Assembly (NCBI RefSeq): GCF_004348335.1
Contig: NZ_SMJW01000015.1
Span: forward strand, 1-57,565
From: Actinomadura bangladeshensis
GTDB lineage: Bacteria; Actinomycetota; Actinomycetes; Streptosporangiales; Streptosporangiaceae
DNA: 57,565 nt
Direction: 5' to 3'
Both the position numbers and the translations under genes were made by a program. Positions within the stretch are counted from its first letter, which is position 1; every line of letters starts with the position of its first letter. The notes beneath the pieces were generated by a model that was given only the letters and a program-made list of their open reading frames with translations, did not search any database and was not told the origin of the DNA. Below, in pieces: positions 41,130 to 54,523 of this stretch.

Positions 41130-43033
41130 GGGGGCCGGTGAAGGTCGTCGTCGCCGGGGTCAACGGCTACGGGCGCCACCATCTGCAGAACGTCCGGCGG
41201 CTCGCGGCGGCGGGCCGGGCGGAACTGGCCGGGGTGTGCGACCTCCGGCCGCCGGCCGGGCTGGACGTGCCCGTCTCGGCGGACCTGGCCGCGCTGGTCG
41301 GGCGGACCGGGGCCGAGGTCGCGGTGATCGCCACCCCGATCCACACGCACGCGCCGCTGGCCGCGGCGGCGCTGCGCGCCGGGGCGCACGTGCTGCTGGA
41401 GAAGCCGCCCGCGCCGTCGGTCGAGGAGTTCGGGACGATCTCCGCGGCGGTGGCCGAGACCGGGCGCGCCTGCCAGGTCGGCTTCCAGTCGCTCGGCTCG
41501 GACGCGATCGCGGCCGCGCGGGAGGTGCTCGGCGAGCCGGTCCGCTCCATCGGGGTGGCCGGGGCCTGGACCCGGCCGCTGGCCTACTACACCCGCTCGG
41601 CCTGGGCGGGCCGCCGCCGGCTGGACGGCGTCGACGTCATGGACGGGGCCCTCACCAACCCCTTCGCCCACGCCGTGGCGTCAGCCCTGGCCGTCGCCGG
41701 CGCCGACACCGTCGACTCGATCGACGGCATCGAGCTGGAGCTGTACCGCGCCAACGCGATCGAGTCCGACGACACCTCCAGCGCCCGGCTCCGGCTGGCC
41801 GACGGGACGGTCATCGCGATCACCGTCTCGCTCTGCTCCGACCGGCGCACCGAGCCGTACCTGCACCTGCACGGCGAGACCCGCTCGGCCCGGCTGTTCT
41901 ACACCCTCGACGAGATCGAGGCCGGCGGGGTCAGGACCGGCTTCGCCCGGACGGACCTGCTCGGCAACCTGATCGCGCACATCCGCGACGGCGCGGACCT
42001 GCTGGTGCCGCTCGCCCGCACGGGCGGCTTCACCCGGCTGCTCGACGCGATCCGGCGCGCCCCCGAACCGCGCCCGGTCGAGGGGCGGTTCGTCCGGACC
42101 GAGCCGTCCCGGCTGGTGCTGCCGGGCATCGAGGGCCTGGTCGTCCGCGCGGCGGAGGATCTCGCGACCCTCTCCGAGCTGGGCTTCCCCGGCAGCCTCG
42201 GCTCGGTCGGGAGGCCGTGGCCGGAGACGGTGCTGCGGGTCGGCGCGCGGGAGGTGGCCTCCTATGTCCAGCGCGGGGACCTGCAGGCGACCGACGCTCC
42301 GCGGCCCCACCTGCACCCCGTCCGGACGCTCGGCGGGACGGTCGTCACCGAGACCCAGCCGGACGACCACGTCCACCACTTCGGGGTGGGCGTCGCGATC
42401 TCCGACGTCGACGGGGCGAACTTCTGGGGCGGCTCCACCTATGTCCGCGGTGAGGGCCCGACGATGCTCCCCAACCACGGGCGGCAGCGGCGGCGGACGC
42501 TTCGCCCTGTCGACGGCGGCTATGCGGAGAGTCTCGACTGGGTCGGCCCGGACGGCACCGTCCTGGCCGGTGAGGACCGCACCCTCACCGCCCGTCCCGT
42601 CGCCGATGCGTGGGCGCTGGACTTCGCGTTCACGCTGACCGGCCGCACGGGGAAGCCGCTCGTCCTGCAGAGTTCCGCCTGCAAGGGCCGGGCTGGCGCG
42701 GGCTACGGCGGGTTCTTCTGGCGTGCGCCCAAGGGTTCCGCCGGTCTGGCCGTCTTCACCGCCGAGGCGTCCGGGGAAGAGGCCGTGCACGGCAGCGTCA
42801 CGCCGTGGCTGGCACTGACCTCGGACGCGTGGAGCCTGCTGTTCGTCCAGACCACCGGGCTCGACCCCTGGTTCGTCAGGGTCGCCGAGTACCCCGGCGT
42901 CGGCCCGGCGCTGGCCTGGGACGAACCGCTGGCCGTTCCCGGCCGTGTGGACCGGGCGATCACCGTGGTGGTCGCCGACGGACCCCTCGCCCCCGGCCGG
43001 GCCCGCGACCTCGCCGCCGAGGCGGCCCCGTGA
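41126..43033 (+). CDS. Gfo/Idh/MocA oxidoreductase fused to a DUF6807 (PmoA-like) domain
   Basis: The 635-aa protein has an N-terminal oxidoreductase (about 1-330) with Rossmann start KVVVAGVNGYGRHHLQNV and the EKP motif in LLEKPPAPSVEEF. A C-terminal ~290-residue domain follows, with HLHPVRTLGGTVVTETQPDDHVHHFG and ANFWGGSTYVRGEGP, which resembles DUF6807/PmoA. The two are continuous in one frame. DUF6807 proteins often lie next to Gfo/Idh genes in polysaccharide loci, so fusion implies joint action; its chemistry is unknown. GTG at 41126 overlaps the previous stop; GTG at 41138, with GAGGGGG upstream, is an alternative. The next gene overlaps its stop. Confidence 0.85.
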   Translation: MRGPVKVVVAGVNGYGRHHLQNVRRLAAAGRAELAGVCDLRPPAGLDVPVSADLAALVGRTGAEVAVIATPIHTHAPLAAAALRAGAHVLLEKPPAPSVEEFGTISAAVAETGRACQVGFQSLGSDAIAAAREVLGEPVRSIGVAGAWTRPLAYYTRSAWAGRRRLDGVDVMDGALTNPFAHAVASALAVAGADTVDSIDGIELELYRANAIESDDTSSARLRLADGTVIAITVSLCSDRRTEPYLHLHGETRSARLFYTLDEIEAGGVRTGFARTDLLGNLIAHIRDGADLLVPLARTGGFTRLLDAIRRAPEPRPVEGRFVRTEPSRLVLPGIEGLVVRAAEDLATLSELGFPGSLGSVGRPWPETVLRVGAREVASYVQRGDLQATDAPRPHLHPVRTLGGTVVTETQPDDHVHHFGVGVAISDVDGANFWGGSTYVRGEGPTMLPNHGRQRRRTLRPVDGGYAESLDWVGPDGTVLAGEDRTLTARPVADAWALDFAFTLTGRTGKPLVLQSSACKGRAGAGYGGFFWRAPKGSAGLAVFTAEASGEEAVHGSVTPWLALTSDAWSLLFVQTTGLDPWFVRVAEYPGVGPALAWDEPLAVPGRVDRAITVVVADGPLAPGRARDLAAEAAP

Positions 43034-45084
43034 GGATCTTCATCGCGGGCGACTCGACCGCCGCGGACTACCCGTCCGGCCAGGCGCCGCAGGCGGGCTG
43101 GGGGCAGGCGCTGGCCGCGCTACTGGACGTCCCGGTCGTCAACGCGGCCTACCCCGGCGCGAGCGCGCGCAGCTCGATCGAGCAGCTCGGCATGTACGAC
43201 CGGATCATGGCCGGGATCGGCCCGGACGACGTGCTGCTGGTCTGCTTCGGCCACAACGACGGCAGGCACGACCAGGCGCGGTTCGGCGCTCCCTACGGCG
43301 CCTACACCTCCTGCCTCCGGCGCTACGTCGACGGGGCCCGGTCGCGCGGCGCCCGCCCGGTGCTGGTGACCTCGGTCGAGCGTCGGACGCCCGACGGCTC
43401 CCCGACCCACGGCGAGTACCCGGCGGCGATGAGGGCGCTGGCCGCCGAGGAGCACGTCCCGCTGGTCGACCTCCAGGCGGCCAGCGCCCGCCGCTGGCGC
43501 GACCTCGGTCCGGGCGCCACCAAGAGGCTCTTCCTGTGGCTCGGCCCGCACCCCAACTATCCGCGCGGCAGCGCCGACGACACCCATTTCACCGCGGCGG
43601 GCGCGATCGAGGTCGCCCGGCTGCTGCTCGCGGAGGCCGGGCCGCTGCTGCCGCCCGCCGCCCGCACTCCCGCCGCGCCGACCTGGAGATCCCCGCTGCC
43701 GGTCCGGAGCATCGACGCGCGCACCGGCCGCCCCCGCAAGGAGTACGCGGCGGCCACCCCGCAGGAGGTCGGCGCGGTCTGCCGCCGCGCCGCCGACCTG
43801 CTCCCCGTCCTCGACGAGGCCGGGCCCCACGAGCGCGCCGGAATGCTGGACGCGATGGCCGCCGCCCTCGACGCCCGCGGGGACGCGCTCGTCGCGGCGG
43901 CCGACGCCGAGACGGGCCTGGGCGGGGAGCGGCTGGCCGCCGAGGTCGCCCGCACCGGCGGGCGGCTCCGCCGGCTCGCCGGGATGCTGCGCGAAGGATC
44001 GTTCCTCGACGTCCATCTCGACTTCGCGCCGACCGGGCCCGACGTGCGCCGCATGAACGTCCCGGTCGGGGCGGTCGGCGTGTTCTGCGCTCCCGGCCTC
44101 CCGTTCGCGTCCGGTGCCGCGGGCGGCGGCACCGCCGGTGCCCTCGCGGCGGGGTGCACCGTGGTGGTCAAGGCACACGGACTCCACCCGGAGACCGCTG
44201 CCCTCACCCTCGGCGCGCTCCGCGCGGGCGCCGCCGAAGCGGGCTTCCCCGAGGACGTGGTCCAGCTGGTCCACGGACGCGACGCGGGCACCGCCCTGGT
44301 CAAGGACGCCCGCGTGAAGGCGGTCGCCTTCGCCGGCTCGGCGCGCGAGGGCCGGGACCTGCACGACCTGGCCAGGGCGCGGCCCGAGCCGATCCCGTTC
44401 TACGGCGAGCCGGGCGGTCTCGACCCGCTGGTCGTGACGCCCGGCGCGGCGAAGGCCCGGCCGGCGGGGATCGTGGAAGGGGCGGCGGCGTCCGGCCTCG
44501 TCCTCGTCCCCGCGGGCTCGGGCATCGCCGAGGCGATGGCCGGGCATGTCAGGGACGCCGCCCCGCAGACGCTCCTCGGCGACGCCGTCCGCGCCGCCTT
44601 CACCCAAGGCGTGGCCGAACGCACCGCCATTCCCGGCCTGCGCACGGTCGCGACCGGCCGGCCGGGCGACGACCGCCAGGTCGCCGCCCACCTCCTGGCG
44701 GGACCGGTCTCACTCCTCGGCCGGTCGGAACTCCTGCTGGAGGAATGCCTCGGCCCGATGACCGTCGTCCTGGAGTACGGGAGCGAGCACGACCTGGCCG
44801 AGGCCCTCGCCGCCGTCCCCGGCACCCGCACGGTCACGCTGCACAGCGAGCCCCACGAGACCGGCCTCGCCGCACGCCTGGTCGCCCTGGCCCGCGACCG
44901 CGCGGGCCGGCTGGTGTTCGACTCCCGCCCGACCGCCGCCGAGACGGGCACGGCCGCCATCACGCGCTTCCTGCGTCCCGCCACCTACCAGGACTGCCCG
45001 CCGCGCCTCCTGCCGCCGGCCCTGCGCGATGACAACCCCTGGCGGCTTCCCCGCCGCGTGAACGGCGCCCTCGTCCTCCCCTGA
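43030..45084 (+). CDS. SGNH rhamnogalacturonan acetylesterase-like domain fused to a degenerate aldehyde dehydrogenase domain
   Basis: The 684-aa protein has an SGNH esterase domain (about 1-205) with catalytic Ser9 in GDSTAADY. Gly in PGAS, Asn76 in GHND, and Asp183/His186 in DDTHF complete the rhamnogalacturonan acetylesterase pattern. Residues ~225-684 follow ketoglutarate-semialdehyde-type aldehyde dehydrogenases (VGAVGVFCAPGLPFASGAAGGGTAGALAAGCTVVVKAH; FAGSAREGR; Glu460 region). In that domain the catalytic Asn segment (usually ASNFP) reads APGLP. The GQxC loop is absent: about 13 residues appear deleted before SGLVLVPAG. So the esterase looks active and the dehydrogenase domain looks dead. 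No signal peptide is seen, so it is cytoplasmic. It is the last gene of the operon; its GTG overlaps the previous TGA. Confidence 0.87.
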   Translation: MRIFIAGDSTAADYPSGQAPQAGWGQALAALLDVPVVNAAYPGASARSSIEQLGMYDRIMAGIGPDDVLLVCFGHNDGRHDQARFGAPYGAYTSCLRRYVDGARSRGARPVLVTSVERRTPDGSPTHGEYPAAMRALAAEEHVPLVDLQAASARRWRDLGPGATKRLFLWLGPHPNYPRGSADDTHFTAAGAIEVARLLLAEAGPLLPPAARTPAAPTWRSPLPVRSIDARTGRPRKEYAAATPQEVGAVCRRAADLLPVLDEAGPHERAGMLDAMAAALDARGDALVAAADAETGLGGERLAAEVARTGGRLRRLAGMLREGSFLDVHLDFAPTGPDVRRMNVPVGAVGVFCAPGLPFASGAAGGGTAGALAAGCTVVVKAHGLHPETAALTLGALRAGAAEAGFPEDVVQLVHGRDAGTALVKDARVKAVAFAGSAREGRDLHDLARARPEPIPFYGEPGGLDPLVVTPGAAKARPAGIVEGAAASGLVLVPAGSGIAEAMAGHVRDAAPQTLLGDAVRAAFTQGVAERTAIPGLRTVATGRPGDDRQVAAHLLAGPVSLLGRSELLLEECLGPMTVVLEYGSEHDLAEALAAVPGTRTVTLHSEPHETGLAARLVALARDRAGRLVFDSRPTAAETGTAAITRFLRPATYQDCPPRLLPPALRDDNPWRLPRRVNGALVLP

Positions 45085-45103
45085 GCAGCGAGGACGAGGG
45101 CGC
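45065..45103. terminator. 14-bp perfect hairpin spanning the stop codon
   Basis: GCGCCCTCGTCCTC (45065-45078) and GAGGACGAGGGCGC (45090-45103) pair perfectly around an 11-nt loop that contains the TGA of the fusion gene. The left arm codes for its last residues. The convergent carboxylase gene ends 6 bp further on, so it can serve both transcripts. Confidence 0.65.
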
Positions 45104-45108
45104 GGTCG

Positions 45109-50580
<5,472 letters not shown>

Positions 50581-50718
50581 CGACCGAGCCCTCCTGTTGA
50601 CCACGCCGCGTGACGGCGGCTCCGACGGTGCCACCTTTCCTCCTACCGGCCCGTAGCGCCATGTCGCAGACATCGCACGCTGAGCGCCGGGAGTTGTGGG
50701 AATCGTGCAAAGCCGCGC

Positions 50719-52752
50719 TCACCCCGGGACGCGGGCGGCGATCACGGCGATGTCGTCGGTGCCGGTGGTGGGCAGGCCGGTGAGGATGCCGTCGCAGAAG
50801 GCCGGCAGGGGAGCGGCGGCCAGTTCGGACGCCTTGCGGCGGAGCCGGGCGAGGCCCACGTCCAGGTTCTCGCCCGGGTGCTCGACCAGGCCGTCGGTGT
50901 AGAGCAGGAAGGTGGAGCGGGGCGGCAGCGGCTCCACGGCGCTGAGGTAGCTCTGCTCGACGAGCAGGCCGAGCAGCGGGTTGACGGCCTCGTCCAGCAG
51001 GCGGGCGTCGCCGTCGCAGGTGACCAGGAGCGGCGGCGGGTGCCCGGCCACCGCGAAGTTGAGCAGCCGCCCGCTCTCCGCGGTCCCCTCGACCCGGGCC
51101 AGGACGCAGGTGGCGGTGCTGTCGGGCGCCAGTACCTCCATCGCGATGTTGAGCCGCCGCAGGATGTCGCCCGGTGGCTCCTTGCGGTCGACCGCCAGCC
51201 CGCGCAGCATGTTCCGGAGCTGGCTCATCCCGACGGCCGCGGCCAGGTCGTGCCCGGCCACGTCCCCGATGACCAGCACGGTGGCGCCGTCGCGGAGCAC
51301 GAACGAGTCGTACCAGTCGCCGCCCACCTCGGCCGCGGCCGGGCTGGCACGGTACCGGGCGACGATGTCGATGCCGGGGATCTCGGGCGGATCCGCCAGG
51401 AGGCTGTGCTGCAGGGCGAGCGCCACCCGCTGGGTGCGCTGGTAGCGCATGGCGGTGCTCAGCGCGTCGTGCGCGTGGTCGAACATCTGACCCATCAGGT
51501 CGACGTCGTCGTCGCTCAGCGGTGCCCGGTCGCCGCAGACGGACGCGGTCACCACCGCGGCGACCTCGCCGTCCACGACCACCGGCATCAGCACCATGCT
51601 GTGGGCGCCCGCGACGGCCATCCACCGCGCGGTGCTCGCGGGCAGCAGGTCGGCCGGCGGCCACCCGGGCGGGAAGGTGCGGCGCAGCGGGCGCCGCCGC
51701 CGGAGCGCCGCCGCGAACCCGCTGTCGGAGGCGAACCACTCCTCGCCGAGCGGCACCCTGCCCGGCAGCCCGGACCGCGCGGCGGTGGCGACGCGGCGGA
51801 CCAGGACCGGCGCGCTCGCGGGGCGCCCGGAGAACTCGGGCAGCACGTGCACGCCGCAGCCGTCGGCGAGGGCCGGGACGAGCACGTCCGCGAGGGCGCC
51901 GAGCATCTCCCGCAGGCCGGTGTGCTCGGAGGTCGCGACGGCGGCGCGGCCGAGCAGGTCCAGGCGGCGCTGCCGCCGCCAGCGCAGCTCCACGTCGGCG
52001 CAGGTGCCCACCCACTCGATGATCTCGCCGCCCTCGTACACCGGCGCGGCGTTCACCTCGAAATGCCGGTAGTCGCCCTCCACGGTGCGCAGCCGGTAGA
52101 CGTGCCGCCAGGGGTCGGCCGAGCGCCGCGCCTCCGCCCACGACCGCCGGGTCGGCTCGCGGTCCTCGGGATGCAGCGCCCCCAGCCAGCCCGTGCCCCG
52201 GAACTCCTCCCAGCCCTGCCCGGTCACCCGCTCCCAGCCGGGGCTCGGCTCGATGGGCTCGCCGTCCGTCCCGGTCACCCACACGATCTCCGCGCTGACC
52301 TGGACGAGGCTCTGGAACCGGTGCAGCAGCCGGCGCCGCGTCTCGGCCATGTCGTCCGCCCGCCGGGCCGCGTCGATCTGCTCGGTGACCTCCGCGGTGA
52401 CGGCGAGCACCCCGGGCTCGCCGTCCTCGAACCGGGAGAGGCTGAAGGAGAAGAAGCGTTTCCGGGGGCCGGTGCCGGGGTAGGCGAGGCGCACCGGCGC
52501 CTCGGTGACGTTGACCGCCCGCCCGCTGGCCAGCACGCCGTCGAACAGGTCGAAATACTCCTGCTGCATCAGGTCGCCGAACGCCTCCCGGATCGGCGTC
52601 CCGAGCGGGCGGTCCCCGAAGGTCGCGCGGTAGGTGGTGTTGAGGTACACGAGTCGGTGGTCCCGGCCGCGCGTCACGAGTACGCCGACCGGCGCGAGGT
52701 CGAAGACCTGCAGCGTCGGCCTGGCCTGCCCCTCCTCCCGGGCGTCGTCCAT
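50719..52752 (-). CDS. PAS/GAF-domain SpoIIE-type PP2C phosphatase
   Basis: The 677-aa cytoplasmic protein has a PAS domain (about 14-135; FDLAPVGVLVTRG, VYLNTTYRATFG), a second PAS domain (about 165-285) and a GAF domain (about 300-455). The C-terminal PP2C/SpoIIE phosphatase (about 475-677) has metal-binding motifs GGDWYDSF, GDVAGHD and TDDIAVIAA. Such proteins dephosphorylate anti-anti-sigma factors in response to signals sensed by the PAS/GAF parts, controlling stress sigma factors. No anti-sigma or antagonist gene is adjacent, so the partner is elsewhere. The ATG at 52752 follows a GGGGGG-type ribosome binding site. Confidence 0.92.
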   Translation of the reverse strand: MDDAREEGQARPTLQVFDLAPVGVLVTRGRDHRLVYLNTTYRATFGDRPLGTPIREAFGDLMQQEYFDLFDGVLASGRAVNVTEAPVRLAYPGTGPRKRFFSFSLSRFEDGEPGVLAVTAEVTEQIDAARRADDMAETRRRLLHRFQSLVQVSAEIVWVTGTDGEPIEPSPGWERVTGQGWEEFRGTGWLGALHPEDREPTRRSWAEARRSADPWRHVYRLRTVEGDYRHFEVNAAPVYEGGEIIEWVGTCADVELRWRRQRRLDLLGRAAVATSEHTGLREMLGALADVLVPALADGCGVHVLPEFSGRPASAPVLVRRVATAARSGLPGRVPLGEEWFASDSGFAAALRRRRPLRRTFPPGWPPADLLPASTARWMAVAGAHSMVLMPVVVDGEVAAVVTASVCGDRAPLSDDDVDLMGQMFDHAHDALSTAMRYQRTQRVALALQHSLLADPPEIPGIDIVARYRASPAAAEVGGDWYDSFVLRDGATVLVIGDVAGHDLAAAVGMSQLRNMLRGLAVDRKEPPGDILRRLNIAMEVLAPDSTATCVLARVEGTAESGRLLNFAVAGHPPPLLVTCDGDARLLDEAVNPLLGLLVEQSYLSAVEPLPPRSTFLLYTDGLVEHPGENLDVGLARLRRKASELAAAPLPAFCDGILTGLPTTGTDDIAVIAARVPG

Positions 52753-52871
52753 GGTCCCCCCGTCGGCCGGCCGTCCTCCCGGTCGCCGTACCCCGGGAAT
52801 CGGCCGAATATGTGACCTGCCCGGTCTCTCGCGGCGGCGGGGCGCCATAGTGGCGGAACCGGAGTCGGGAG

Positions 52872-54455
52872 ATGCGGAACGAGGCGCGGATGAGCATGAC
52901 GACGGGCCGGGGCGCCCGCCCGCCGGTGCGGCGGCCCGACGTCCTGGTGGTGGGCGCGGGCGGGGCCGGGGCCGCGCTCGCGGCGCGGCTCAGCGCCGAC
53001 CCCGGCCGCCGGGTCCTGGTGGCCGAGGCCGGGCCGGTGCCGCGGGACGCCTCCGGTTTCGCCGCCGACCTGCTCGACGCCCGGCTCGTCCCCGGCGCGC
53101 GGCCGGGGCACCCCGCCGTCCGGGCGTACCCGGCGCGGCTGGTGCCGGGCACGTCCTACCTCGCGGCGCGGGGCCGGATCCTCGGGGGCTCGACGGCCGT
53201 CAACGGCGGCTACTTCGTCCGGGCGCGGCGGGCGGACTTCGCGCGCTGGTCGGCCGCCGCGGGCGATCCCGCCTGGTCGTACGAGCGGGTGCTGCCGCTC
53301 CTGCGCCGCCTGGAGACCGACCTCGACCACGGGCCGGGACCTCAGCACGGCGGCGACGGCCCGGTCCCCGTCCGCCGCACCGGCCTGAGGCATCCGGCCG
53401 CCGCCGCCTTCCAGGCCGCCGCCCGTGAACTCGGGCACCCGGACGAGCCGGACAAGAACGCCCAGGACCCGCCGGGGTTCGGCCCGGTCCCGTCGAACAC
53501 GGTGGACGGGCGGCGGATCAACACCGGGATCGCGTACCTGCTCGGGGCCCCGGCCCGCAGGCCCAATCTCACCGTGCTGGGGGACTGCCCGGTGCGTTCC
53601 GTGGTCGTCAGCGGCGGACGGGCCTGCGGCGTGGTCGCCGACCACGACGGCCGGCGGACGGTCCTGGAAGCGGGCGAGATCGTCCTCGCCGCGGGTTCCC
53701 TCGCCACACCCCACCTGCTGCACCTGTCGGGGATCGGCCCGGCGGCGGACCTCGAACGCGCCGGCATCACCGTCGTCCACGACCTGCCGGCGGTGGGCGC
53801 GCGGCTCAGCGACCATCCGCAGGTCGTCGTGGAGTGGGTGCCGCGGTGCCGGATGGGCGAGCCCTCCGGTTCCTGGCTCGGCGGCGCCCTGCACGTGTCG
53901 TCGTCGTCCGGCGGCGATGCCGGCGATCTGGAGATCCTCCAGTCGCTCGTGCCGATCGGGGGCCTGATCGCGGGCCTGCCGGGCGTTCCGGGCGCTCCGC
54001 TGCCGTTCCTCGTCTCGGTGCAGACCCCCCGGACGAGCGGCACCCTGCGCACGATCTCGCCCGACGCCGGGGTCCCGCCCCGGATCGACTACGGCTACCT
54101 GCGCACGGACGGCGACCGGCGCCGGATGCGCGAGGCCGTCCGGGCGGCCGCGGCGATCGTGGCCGCCGACGCCTTCGGCGAGGTGAGCGACGGCCTGGCG
54201 GACACGGTGCCGCTGGACGACGACGGCCTCCTCGACGCCTGGATCCGCGCCCGCATCGGGACGTCCCAGCACACCTGCGGCACCGTGCCGATGGGGCCGT
54301 CCGGCGCGGTCGACGCGCAGGGTCGCGTGCACGGCCTGACCGGGCTCCGGGTTGCCGACACCTCGATCCTGCCGGCCGCCCCGCTGCGCGGACCGGCCGC
54401 CACCGCGGTCCTCGTCGGCGAGCTGCTCGCCGACGCACTCGCCGCCGGATCTTGA
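52872..54455 (+). CDS. mftG: GMC oxidoreductase resembling mycofactocin-associated MftG
   Basis: This 527-aa FAD enzyme starts with PDVLVVGAGGAGAALAARLSADPGRRVLVAEAGP. The combination RYPARL-like, LAARGRILGGSTAVNGGYFVRAR, RRLETDLD and DGPVPVRR is the pattern of MftG. MftG re-oxidises mycofactocinol and passes electrons toward the respiratory chain. GSLATPHLLHLSGIGPAADL is the second GMC signature, and the catalytic His is in SQHTCGTVPMG. The other mycofactocin genes (mftA-F) are not in the window. ATG codons at 52872, 52890 and 52896 are possible; GGAG suits 52872. It is divergent from the phosphatase and 68 bp before the LuxR gene. Confidence 0.82.
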   Translation: MRNEARMSMTTGRGARPPVRRPDVLVVGAGGAGAALAARLSADPGRRVLVAEAGPVPRDASGFAADLLDARLVPGARPGHPAVRAYPARLVPGTSYLAARGRILGGSTAVNGGYFVRARRADFARWSAAAGDPAWSYERVLPLLRRLETDLDHGPGPQHGGDGPVPVRRTGLRHPAAAAFQAAARELGHPDEPDKNAQDPPGFGPVPSNTVDGRRINTGIAYLLGAPARRPNLTVLGDCPVRSVVVSGGRACGVVADHDGRRTVLEAGEIVLAAGSLATPHLLHLSGIGPAADLERAGITVVHDLPAVGARLSDHPQVVVEWVPRCRMGEPSGSWLGGALHVSSSSGGDAGDLEILQSLVPIGGLIAGLPGVPGAPLPFLVSVQTPRTSGTLRTISPDAGVPPRIDYGYLRTDGDRRRMREAVRAAAAIVAADAFGEVSDGLADTVPLDDDGLLDAWIRARIGTSQHTCGTVPMGPSGAVDAQGRVHGLTGLRVADTSILPAAPLRGPAATAVLVGELLADALAAGS

Positions 54456-54523
54456 CGGCGGGTTCGGAGGGGTTTACCGTCCGCACGGGGTCGTTCGGGG
54501 GCCTGGCGTCCGGAGGCCGCGCG

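Noticed and set aside
52674..54332. Long open frame on the strand opposite to the MftG-like gene
   Set aside because: It is a GC-driven shadow; the MftG frame has all GMC motifs and a proper start.
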